Of a stretch of 49,219 nucleotides of DNA, positions 11,444 through 21,084 are shown piece by piece (the first letter of the stretch is position 1; every line of letters begins with the position of its first letter). The notes beneath the pieces were generated by a model. The model was not told the origin of the DNA. It saw nothing but the letters and a program-made list of their open reading frames with translations, and searched no databases. Location: the NCBI GenBank assembly GCA_001179505.1, contig CDMY01000536.1, forward strand, positions 6,932 to 56,150, in the 5' to 3' direction. The translations under genes and the position numbers were made by a program. Source of the stretch: Vitrella brassicaformis. Taxonomy: Eukaryota; Sar; Vitrellaceae.

Positions 11444-12500
11444 TGTGTGCGTGTGCCGTGCAGGCGCCTCTGAAGGTTACCATCCTGTTCTACTACGGTG
11501 CGTCGTCGTCGTACCTCGACTCATCGACGGTGCAAAGGGTCAAGGCGCAGCTCGAGGCGGCCCGCGCACAGGACTTCTTGACGCAGCTGGTGCAGCAGTG
11601 GGAGGCGTTGGGCTATGACGGTGCGCCTCGGGGTGCCCCCACGGCCGGCAGCAAGGTCGGCGGGGTGCAGCTGTCGCCCCAGGAAGCCGAGGAGATGCGA
11701 ATGCGCCAGAGGGACGAGCCGCTCTTCACTGCAGCCGTCAGGTGGGGGCGACAGGGAGGGAGGGAGGGTGACAGCATGAGTGAGGCGATGGTACACATCC
11801 ATGTGTGTGTCGTGTTGGATGGATGGGCGCAGGCGCGACATCTACCGTGTGTTGAGCGACAAGAGCCGTGCAGCGGCTGGCGTGACGGCCAAAGCGCCCC
11901 GTGACCGCCTCACACAAGAGGAGGCCACAGCGTCCGCCGACGACTCACCACTCGCCACCATCCTCGCTGTCAAGAAAGGCATGTACACCTGCGACCATCA
12001 ACGCCCATCCTATGCCATCCCCTCATTCCCTCCTCTGCGGCCATACGTCAGATGGTCCCGAGTTCTTCTTCACGAGGCAGCACAAGCCGGCCACCCTGCC
12101 GGCGGGCTTCGAGCCGGTCTCGTCGACGGAGCTGGTGGAGGCCATCTCGTTTATCGGCAAGGCCTCCACCGTGGCCACTCGGCTGACCAAGGCGTTTGAG
12201 GAGTATCTTGTTCGTGAGCTGGTGCCCAACTGGACCACTGCTGACGACCTGACTATCCACTTCCTGACCGCCTTTGCCGCAGAGGTGAGACAAGACAAGG
12301 CGCACAGCTGAGGTCGTGGCATCTATCTGCGCGCTTGTGTGTGTGTGTGTGTGTGTGTGCTTGTGCAGTTGTCTCCTCGTTTCGGTTTGGCTGACCGCGT
12401 GTGCCGTGTAGGGCTGTCGGCTGATGACGTGGCCTTTGTCAATTCGTCGCCGCAGGTGGATCCCAAGGTCAAGACACTCATGCAGACCTTCCAGTCATAG
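9969..12500 (+). CDS. FG-rich conserved-looking protein of unknown function
   Basis: Eight exons: 9969-10209, 10326-10698, 10767-11041, 11122-11333, 11464-11741, 11833-11978, 12052-12284, 12369-12500, giving about 549 aa ending in TAG. The N-terminal 200 residues look like a beta-rich globular region (GQACFLPVAETSPLFGG, VPFRITYFNSKS, AMVVVASAFGAS, LFHNSDGKRCPFLVERTSA). Residues of about 235-320 are Gly/Phe-rich with GLFGS and FGGG units like nucleoporin FG repeats. Next is PLKVTILFYYGASSSYLDSS, then a helical, charged segment and a C-terminal helical region. I do not recognise a named family; a nuclear-pore or transport role is only suggested by the FG units. Intron 6 (11979-12051) uses a GC donor (AAAG|GCATGT), the only choice that keeps phase. 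The ATG at 9969 sits in a good Kozak-like context. Confidence 0.75.
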
Positions 12501-13407
12501 AGAGATGGCCACGATAGATGCGCAACAATTTGCCCGAAGGGGCTCAGGGAGGCGTGGGACGCGGCGTACAACGAGAGAAAGCAGCTGAAGTGATAGATAA
12601 CTCCCTGCCTCCCTCTCTCTGTGTATGTGTCTTGGTGGGGGCGAAGGTGTTTATCATTGTTGCTTAGGAGGGCTTTTCTTACTTGTCATGTCATTCACTG
12701 GCTGGCGATTAGATCTGTGTGGCGTCATGGCTGACTGCATTTGTCGATCGACGTGGGTCGGTGGGTGGGTCGCTGGCTGATGGCCGTCATGGCCCGCTCG
12801 GACGGTATGTATCTTTCGACACAGCTCTGCATGTTCGGTGTATGTAAATGCTCTTACGCCCGGCAGAATTCACTCGCACACACGACGCAGCGGCGGCCAT
12901 CGCGTTTGTCAGGAGAGGAACAGGGAGACAAACGATACCGCGTTCTGCGCGGCGCATGCCAAACGCACCAACATATCTCATCCGCACGAAGGGGATCAGT
13001 AGCCTGTGTGTCAGTCACGTATGTGCATCCTGTCTGTGGGGCGGCCGCCACACCGAGGGTCTTGCGGTTGTCAACAGCTAGCAGGGTTTGGGGGTTACAG
13101 GGTAGGGTGTCAAACCCTAAACCATTGAATTGAGAGATTTGGTAGAACTAGTCCAGGCTGAGAAGAATAGAGCTCCGCCAGACTGCTGCTGACGTGTCTA
13201 CGGTGGAAACACGTCACCGAACTACCACAGCGAACTCATAGCAGGTATGCCCACTGCACAGAGAGAGCGAGGCCGGGCACTGCACTCGTCATTCATCGCA
13301 TTTGCCCTGCTGCGTGTTGCCAGGCGCCTCGCCCTGCTGCTGCGGCAAGTCGCCTCTGACCTGACGGCATAGCATAGCACAGAGTAGACAGAACACAGCC
13401 TACCGTC
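12501..13407. other. Intergenic region with telomere-like motif
   Basis: About 900 bp between two plus-strand genes. The proximal part (12590-12800) is pyrimidine and GT rich and probably holds the 3' UTR of the FG-rich gene. At 13083-13123 are G-rich GGGTTT/GGGTAGGG sequence and CAAACCCTAAACC, which reads TTTAGGG on the other strand. An 8-bp inverted repeat pairs 13083-13090 with 13111-13118. No supported coding sequence. Confidence 0.5.
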
Positions 13408-14909
13408 ATGGCAGGCCTGATTCGCTGCCTGAAGCGCAAGGAGCCGCCCTGCAGCTCGGCTGATGACGACGGCAACACATGCGTCGTGTGTTTCAGAAAG
13501 TGGGAGATCGAGGGCGACCAGATGCCGATGAACCTCGGCAAATGCGGTGAGAGGGCGGACACACACGTCAGTCAACACAGATACATGCTGTGCAATGCGT
13601 TTCCTCTCCTCTTCGTTTGTCTGTTGATGTGATGGATGCAGGTCACGCACTGTGCAACGAGGTGAGGCCACACCACACATACGGTGTGAGGCCGCCAGTG
13701 CAGTGCGGGTGTGTGCGCTTGTGCAGTGTGTGCGACGATGCGAGCAACCCAATGGAAGCGTCAAATGCCCTACCTGCAGGTAGCCGAAGTGACTGACACA
13801 CGAATGACATATGCTCACTCACAGCCACTTCCTCACTCTCTCTGTCTGTGTCATGCGACGCAGGGTGGTTTGCACGGCGGCCTGCATCACCAAGTCCTGG
13901 AGCATGATCAAGCTGCTCGAGTATCAGCAGAAGAAGGAAGCATCCACACGCATCAACAAGCTACTGGTGCGCACACACGCTTTCACACACACACACGAGC
14001 CGGCCGATGGATGGGTACTGTCGGTCACTGCGACTGGCGGCGGGAGTCTGCCACACACAGAGTAGTCTTGCTGCTGCAGGACCTCCTGCCGGTTCTGAGG
14101 CGATACCTCAACGACGCCACGGCCCTCCTATGCGACACTGCCATCACATTCCTCGTTCCAAAGGTGGACAAGTTGGAGGGGCGGGGACCATTAGGCATGG
14201 ATGGATGGATGATCTCTGGTGCATGTGGTGCAATTGGTTGTGTGCAGGTGTGTGTGCCTCTGGGCAGCTCGCTGACCGAGTCCGAGTTCAAGGGTCTCCG
14301 CGGCCTGATCGGCGGCCAGGTCAAGCTCAAGTCCATCTACCGGTACGCAGAGCACACACATTCCATACGTCCACTGCACCACCGGATGTGTGTCGTTTGT
14401 GGTGCAGCACGTCTCTCCACGGCTCGGCGCATCGCAATGTGCTGCGGTGTGTGGGCGACAAGAGGGGCCTGGCGTTCGTCATCCGCAAGAACCAGTACGT
14501 CTTCGGCGCCTTCATCAGTGACGGCCTTCAGGAGCCCACACGTCCCGAGTAGTGGCCGACCAGATGGTACAGGTGTGACGTGTGGGATTTCTCGCTGGCC
14601 GGCCACTTCCCCCAGCCGACCAAGATCGAGATCAGCCGAGGGGATCAGTGGGTGGAGGTGGCGGGGAGGGAGGGGTGTGCGTGGCGTGCGAAAGTGGCGA
14701 TCGGTGGGTTCCTGTTGTTGGGCTACGATGGCCGTGGCAGTGGCCGCCCGGCTGCCGACATCCGCAGCTGTGCCCAATTCATCCCCTACAGCGGCTATCT
14801 GCCTGAGGGCTATGTGGGAGTGAGAGATAGCGATGGCCATGCAGTGCTGGGCGGGTCGTATAAGTTCGATGCGGATGAGATAGAGGTGCTGCACGTGGGC
14901 GGGGAGTGA
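13408..14909 (+). CDS. RING finger-TLDc domain protein, possibly interrupted by an in-frame TAG
   Basis: Seven exons: 13408-13546, 13642-13661 (20 nt), 13727-13779, 13864-13966, 14080-14163, 14248-14342, 14408-14909. An N-terminal C3HC4 RING has Cys25, Cys28, Cys46, His48, Cys51, Cys54, Cys67 and Cys70, typical of E3 ubiquitin ligases. A helical, coiled-coil-like stretch follows (LLEYQQKKEASTRINKLL), then a TLDc domain: SLTESEFKGLRGLIG, LAFVIRKNQYVFGAFISDG, VWDFSLAGHFPQPTKIEI, GFLLLGYD. TLDc proteins are linked to oxidative stress defence and V-ATPase binding in other eukaryotes. A TAG at 14550-14552 lies in frame inside the TLDc domain, and the same frame resumes cleanly after it. It disappears if a 15-nt (14549-14563) or 24-nt (14549-14572) GT..AG segment is removed. 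Otherwise the protein ends early or the gene is decaying. The intron at 14164-14247 is 84 nt, stop-free, so it may be retained. About 326 aa if the TAG is bypassed. Confidence 0.75.
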
Positions 14910-15731
14910 GTGTCTGTTTGAGGTGCATCCGGTTCTCGACGTGGGCGGGGCATGAGGGCGGTAGATAGGTCAGTGACAGAGGGAGGGGGAGGATGTGTCT
15001 GTGTGTGTGAGGCGGCTGTTATGTGATTGCTCTCTTCTCCCCATCCCACGCTGCACAGCCATTCCCATGTGCAGGAGGGCTCTGTGGATGTGATGTGTAC
15101 ATGCCCCACGAGCTGTCTGTCTGCACAGCTTATTACGTATATTCATTCCATCGCTTCTGAGACCCAAAGAGACTGACTCACTGATGTGATCGACTCAATG
15201 CACCTGCTGCATCTGTCGTGCTGTCCTGACGTGTCATGGCCAATGAATAGCTTGACACAGACACATCGATGTCAATTCATTGTCTCTCTCTCTCTCTTTG
15301 TGTGCTCTCTGGGCCTGGGTGGTATGCCTGCCTGAGTGTCTTTCGCTCGTGTCCCTGCCTGTCTGTCTGCCTGTTCTCTGTCTGTCTGTCTGTCTGCCTG
15401 TGGATGTGTGCGCGGCCTTATTTCCTTCCTTCCACCGATGTGTGCAGACAAACAAAGATGAGCAATGGACGAATGAATGGTGTGGCTGTCGGATTGCTTT
15501 ATTGCGTTCATTGTGCACCTACATGGCCTGACAGCTGTGGTGTGGCGGATGGACACCCTGGCTGTGTGCGCATGGGACCGACCGATTGTGGGTGTGGTGT
15601 GCAGCTTAGTTGAATGCACTCGTGTGCTGTGCCTTCAATCATTCACACATCGAACAAATATCACTCACACGAGTCACCGACACGCACAGATGCGCAGCGT
15701 CCAATAAAGACACCCACCCCCCCACACAGAG
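14910..15731. other. Tail-to-tail intergenic region, CTGT-rich
   Basis: Separates the RING-TLDc gene from the RPB2 relic. It contains (CT)n and CTGTCTGTCTGCCTG repeats (15281-15410) and GTGTG-rich tracts. Open frames here translate mostly to Cys/Leu/Ser repeats with no recognisable domains. No supported gene. Confidence 0.5.
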
Positions 15732-16303
15732 CTAGCAGGTGGTGAGTACGAGTTTGGGCATGATGCACATGGCCATGAGCTCCTGGAAGAGCAGCTTGCA
15801 GGCGTAGGGCAGGCAGATCTGGCTGATGTCGGTCTTCTTCTGACACGCGCGGCACTCGTAATGGTGACGGTGCAAAGTCGCCACTGCAAAAGCCCCACAC
15901 TGACACACACACACACACACACACACAGAGAAAGAGAGCGGTGGATGGTGGGTGGGATGCTTCTGAGGAACTGACTGGGCTCACTCACCTCGTCGCGTAC
16001 GTGGACTCGGTAAGCATCGCTCATGTCGAAGAGTCACTCCTTGACCATCTTGGCCGCCCGTGGGAAATCATGCAGTCCCTCTCCATCTCACCAAACCTAC
16101 CCAGACACAGGCACACGGAACGGACACACACACACACACAGGGTGGAGTGGGGTGTGCGATGGATGCGAGCGTCTGTGTGCTTGTTGCCAGCCGGCTTAC
16201 CGAAGGCCGCCCTCTCTCGCCCGGCCCTCCATCGGCTGGCGCGACAGCATCACCTGCAAGTGTGTGTAGTGAGTGGATCACAGACCTGTTTGTCTGGATG
16301 TCC

Positions 16304-16337
<34 letters not shown>

Positions 16338-17163
16338 ACCACCGGCCCCCTAACTCGCGAGTGGATCTTGTCGTCGACCATATGCTTGAGCCGCTGGTAG
16401 TAGGTGGGCACGATGAAGACGCGCGCATTCAGCCGACGGCCCGTGTAGCCATTGAACAAGACCTGAAGGCACACACACGGAGGGAGACGCACGTAGAGTA
16501 GATGGATGTCTGTCTGTCTGTCTCTGTGTGTGCGTGCGATTGGGTGTGACTGACCTCCATCCCATGCTTCTGGTAGCCAAGTGCGTAGTAGGTGGGCCTC
16601 CTGAATCCTGCACCCACACACACACCACACACCACACCACACCACTCACAGATAACTGCGAAGCGCTCTCTCTGTCTGTGTGTGTGTTTTTGTGTGTGTG
16701 TGTGTGGTGGGTGGGTGGGTGTGTGTGGTGTGTGTGTGTGTGTGTGGTGTGTGTGTGTGTTGCGGTGTGTGTGTGTGTGTGGTGGGTGTGGGTGTGTGTG
16801 GTGTGTGTGTGGTGTGTGTGTGGTGTGTGTGTGTGTGTGTGTGTTGTGGTGTGTGTGTGTGTGGTGGGTGTGTGTGTGGTGGGTGTGTGTGTGTGTGGTG
16901 TGTGTGTGTGGTGGGTGGGTGGGTGTGTGTGTGTGGGTGTGTGTGGGTGTGGTGTGTGTGTGTGTTGTGGTGTGTGTGTGTGTTGTGGTGTGTGTGTGTG
17001 TGTGTGTGTGTGTGCCTACCGTACGAGTCGCCCCAGGAGCATCCTGTGGACCATGTAGCCGATGTAGTAGGCCGTCCGGGCCAGCGAGTTGGCGTCAATG
17101 CCGAGGTGCGGCAGAAGCTCCTTGCACAGCAGCTCTCCTCCTTCGTCACCGTCGTGGCTGGGC
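15732..17163 (-). pseudogene. RPB2: Internally deleted RNA polymerase II second-largest subunit (RPB2) pseudogene
   Basis: Six exon-like blocks (minus): 17020-17163, 16555-16607, 16340-16462, 16201-16253, 15989-16096, 15732-15883. The first encodes ELLCKELLPHLGI...AYYIGYMVHRMLLG, which belongs near residue 330 of RPB2. The next jumps to [11 protein letters not shown] and [15 protein letters not shown], which belong near residue 1080, so some 700 residues are missing. The phase is also broken between these blocks (first ends phase 2, next needs phase 1). Downstream come [32 protein letters not shown] and FGEMERDCMISHG. Just after that a one-base deletion (about 16056-16059) shifts the frame, and in the restored frame CGA has become TGA (16034-16036). 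The zinc-binding Cys expected in VHVC is Arg. The last block retains HYECRAC and PYACKLLFQELMAM. RPB2 is essential, so an intact copy should exist elsewhere. RPB2 is favoured over the Pol I and Pol III homologues by the C-terminal sequence. Confidence 0.85.
16674..17014 (+). repeat. Large GT/GTGGGT microsatellite
   Basis: About 340 bp of nearly pure GT dinucleotides interrupted by GGTGGGTGGGT and GTTGTGGT variants. It fills the gap between the first and second blocks of the RPB2 relic, exactly where the central part of the gene is missing. Confidence 0.95.
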
Positions 17164-17364
17164 CTACACACACCAGCCCAGGGACAGACACGGGCGCATC
17201 GCATCGATAAGGGTGTGGTGTAGATGTGTGTGTGGGGGGGGGATGGAGGGCGACGCTACGCCATTCACCAAAGTGAGCAAACAGATGCCTGCCGTCACAA
17301 CACAAGGATGCACATTCAATTGGCGAAATTGTGCGTGTACTGTATCTCCTCACCGGGTCTGTCA

Positions 17365-20300
17365 ATGAATGAAGTGCTCTTCAGGGACACGCCACACGTG
17401 ATTTCAAACAATAGAAAGCGAAGATCCAAGGGTGTACTGTACCTCCTCAAACATCACAGGCTCACATCTTTCCTGCCTCTGATCTGCATCCAAGCTCGCA
17501 GTTGGCGATCGTTCCAGGGGCAAGAAAATCCACTGGCAGACAAGCGACGACTGGCAGACAGATTCTGGAAGCAATTTATTGAGGTGATCATTGCCAGAAC
17601 CTCCAAAGGCCTTTTGTGGCAACCTGGCCGATGCAGGTGTGCTGGAAGACGGATCTATCACTCCGCAGCCACCTCCCTGTGTTGGTGTGCTTTGTGCTTG
17701 ATTGATCGGGTCTTTCAGAGCGCTTCTGAGAGTGCGCTGGGCAAGCGGACGGCCGCTGAGGCGCTGCTGAGTGATCTGCCCGAAAATCTCACAGATCAGC
17801 AAGTCCAGCAGCTCCTCAATGACGCAGACCAGGTCACACCACACACCCACACTCATCTAGTACCTCCCTAAAGTCAATGAGCATTCACTCTTGTCTGTCT
17901 GTCTGTCTGTCTGGCTGATGGTGTGTGTTCACTCTCAGCTTCCAGTGGAGAGCATCACGGCGTCCAACATTCGCCGGGTGGTGGCGCAGTTCGACAAGAA
18001 GATCAAGAAAAATGCCGAGATGCGAATCAAGTTCGATGGAGACCCTGAAAAGTGAGTCGACGAGCGGGAGGGAGGGAGAGAGAGAGGGAGGGAGGGAAGC
18101 GACCAAACCACAACCTCTCACACGGACAGACAGACACACAGGCAGACAGGCGCACACCACACGGTGTGTCGACTTACAGGTTTCTGAAGAGCGAGGTAGA
18201 TTTGGATGAGGAGGTCAAGAAGCTGGAGCAGCTGTCGTCCATGCCCGAGCTGTATCCGGAGTTCATCCAGCTGGGGGGAGCCCCCATGCTCGTCGGGCTG
18301 CTCAGCCATGCCAACACAGGCAAGCCAAGCCGGGAGGGGGAAGAGGGCGCTGATGTGATGTGGGGGAGGCACACGGGGGGGTCTGTCTGCGTGTATTGAT
18401 TGCTTGGTGTGCGGACTGCAGACATTGCTGTGGAGGTGATGAATGTGTTGAACGAGCTGACGGACCCCGACACCGTCCTCGACGCCTCAGAGCCTCAGGC
18501 ATTCATCGACGCACTCGTAGGCCAACGCATACGATACGTGTCATGATCCTTGCATGCAGGTCGAGTGTGCTTCTTTGTCCGTGTTCTGCCTCCCTCCCCT
18601 CCCAGATAGCGTGTCAGCTGCCAGAATTGTCCGTAGAGCTGCTCACCAGGATCAAAGAAGGTATGCTGGTGCAATGGACAGAGAGATGGATGGATGGATG
18701 GATGGAATGCGCCAAGCCAACACATGCATGTGTGTATCAAGCGCCGATTCCTCTTGTTCCCCCTGTCTGTCCATGCGCATTGCATTCCTTGCAGACGACA
18801 GCGATGAGGATTTCCAGGCGGTGTCGAGCACACTCAGTGTCATCGAGAACCTCTGTGGTAGGGCTGGCTGGCTGTGGCGCTGTCACTGATTGATGGGCGG
18901 CAGAGCATCTGCCATGTTTGTTTCAGACCTGCAGCCCGAGACGGCGATATCGCGGTATTTCAACGTGCCCAAGTGAGTGAGTGAGCATGAGAGTCCACCA
19001 CAGCCAAGCCACTGCCTGCTCGGCTCGCGTGCATCAGGTTCATTCCGTGGCTCCTGAAGCGCATTCGGTCGCCGGACAAGGCCGACAAAATCGACTACAA
19101 CCGCGTGTAAGCAAACACGCCTCTCACACCGTCAGCACAAAGTGCAGCCCTGTCTGTCTGTCCGTCCGTCCGTCCGTCCGTGTGTGTGGGTGGCATGACA
19201 TGGCAGTTACTCTGCGGAGATTCTGAGTATATTTCTGCAGCAGTCGCGTGAGTGCCGTGAGATGGTGGGCCGCACGGAGGCCCACCTCGACGGCGTCGAC
19301 AAGCTGCTGAGGTGCATCTCCGCCTACAGGAAGACAGACCCGGACAGCAGCGAAGAGGTAGCCCAGGCAGCTGGGCGGACGGATGGGAGCAATGGCCATG
19401 CCACCCGCCATGCGCGTGTGTGCAGGAGGAGTACGTGTCGAACCTGTTCTCGTGCCTGTGCAGCCTGATGATGGTGTAAGCACCCGCCCACCTCAGCCTT
19501 CGTCCCTCCATCCATCCATCCATCCATCCATCTGTGCTGGGCTGTGTTGTATTGTATTGTGCTACATGCATGTATCCTTCCTTTGGTTTGATCAGTTCGG
19601 AGCACCAGGTCAGGTTTGGGCAGATCCAGGGCATCGATTTGGCGATTCGCATGATGAAGTGAGAGGGCAGTACAGACAGACAGACACACTGGCGGGCGAG
19701 GGTGTGCCGTGTGCTGTGCTGTGCTGCCATCACTGTTCTGTTCAGGGAGCGTAAGTTCGCGTGCCGCCTGGCGCTGCGTCTGCTCAACTACGCCCTGCAG
19801 GGATGCGCACCCAACTGCCAAGTCTTTGTGGAGAAGTGAGCAGACAGAGAGGCGCACATAGGTCACTCAGCCCGCATCTCGATAAATGGAATGTCCTCGT
19901 CCGTCAGGGCTGGTCTGAAGACCATGTTTTCGATGTTCATGAGGAAGGGCGTCAAGGGCAAGAGAGCATCCACCGAAGAGAGGGAAGACGACGGTAGGTA
20001 AACCTGACAGGCAGACAGACAGACAGACAGGCAGGCAGGGAGCCAACTGGGCAGCCGACGGGGGAGAGCCTCACTGTGTGTGTGGATCGGTCCATGTGCC
20101 TGCCTGTGTCCATCCATCCATCCATCCATCCATGTGGTTGGTTCAGAGCACTGCTGCGCCTGCATCCACTCGCTCTGCCGCTTCTGCACCGGCACTGAAA
20201 CAGGTGAGTGAATGCCGATCGGCACCAGACAGACCACCCGACCCCACCCGACCCACAAGACATCTCCCCCGCTCTGTTGCGATGAATGCACGTGTGTGTG

Positions 20301-21084
20301 TGTGCAGCCCGTGTGCTCAACAAGTTCACGGAGAACACCTTTGAGAAGCTGGAGCGGCTGCTGGAGCTCCACGACACCTACAAAACACGGGTGCGGCACC
20401 GGTGGAGAGAGGAAGGGAGGGAGGGGGGGACAATCCATCCATCCCTGTCTATAATGGGTGTGTGTTGGTGTGTGCAGGTCGAGGAGGCAGAGGAGCGGTT
20501 CAAAACACGCGAAAGGGACGATGAGGAACTCAAAGAGGTACATAGCTCTCGGGGTGTGTGCAAGCAGGCGGGCTGCAGCGGATTCCCTCGACTCTGTGTG
20601 TGTGTGTGTGTGTGTCTGTGTGAGTGCTTGTACAGCTCGAGGTTGACGAGAATGAGCAGCGGTTTCTCGACAGGTGTGAGAACGGCCTCTTCACTCTACA
20701 GCAGATCGACCTCATCATTCTGCGACTCGCTAACATGGGCAACGAAGCGGTCAGTGCCAGTCCATCCCATTCACTGCTGCACACTGGGTGTGTGTGGCAC
20801 CTGCACATGGGTTGGTGGCCTCAGGTGCGGAGTCGTTTGCTGGCTCTCCTGGGCGTCAAGGGCATTGCCACCAAGGAGGTAGTTGACGTCGTCACCGAAT
20901 ATGCACAGAACCTGGGCCAAGACGCTAAGGTGTGTTCGCACACAACCTCACTGCCTGCGGTGGCACCGCACAGACGTTTGTGTGTGCGTGTGTGTGTGTG
21001 CGTGCGTGTGTGTGTGTGCAGGCGGAGAAGGATGAGCTGCCGGGTCTGTTCGGTGCGTTGCAGGACCAGCCAGCCCAAACATAA
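17365..21084 (+). CDS. CTNNBL1: Beta-catenin-like protein 1 (spliceosome-associated armadillo protein)
   Basis: Nineteen exons: ?-17832, 17939-18051, 18180-18319, 18422-18516, 18606-18660, 18795-18857, 18927-18972, 19038-19106, 19207-19357, 19426-19475, 19596-19658, 19746-19835, 19908-19993, 20147-20203, 20308-20390, 20478-20537, 20636-20749, 20825-20929, 21022-21084 (TAA). The family is an armadillo-repeat partner of the Prp19/CDC5L spliceosome complex in the nucleus. Matches along the whole length include NAEMRIKFDGDPEKFLKSE, MPELYPEFIQLGGAP, VLNELTDPDTV, NLFSCLCSLMMV, ARVLNKFTENTFEKLERL and the C-terminal EYAQNLG. Intron 3 (18320-18421) uses a GC donor (ACAG|GCAAGC). The 5' end is uncertain: the frame stays open to an ATG at 17365, but 17365-17700 has lower GC and no family similarity, so it may be 5' UTR with the true start nearer 17720. 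From the first clearly related exon the protein is about 540 aa, near the usual 560. Confidence 0.92.

Noticed and set aside
15269-15707. Plus-strand open frames in the spacer after the RING-TLDc gene
   Set aside because: Leu/Ser/Cys-rich translation of CTGT and CT repeats only.
15732-17163. Functional short RNA polymerase subunit
   Set aside because: Central catalytic region missing, phase broken, frameshift and nonsense present, and a zinc ligand lost.
16592-17368. Long Cys/Val plus-strand and His/Thr minus-strand open frames
   Set aside because: They are translations of the GT microsatellite.
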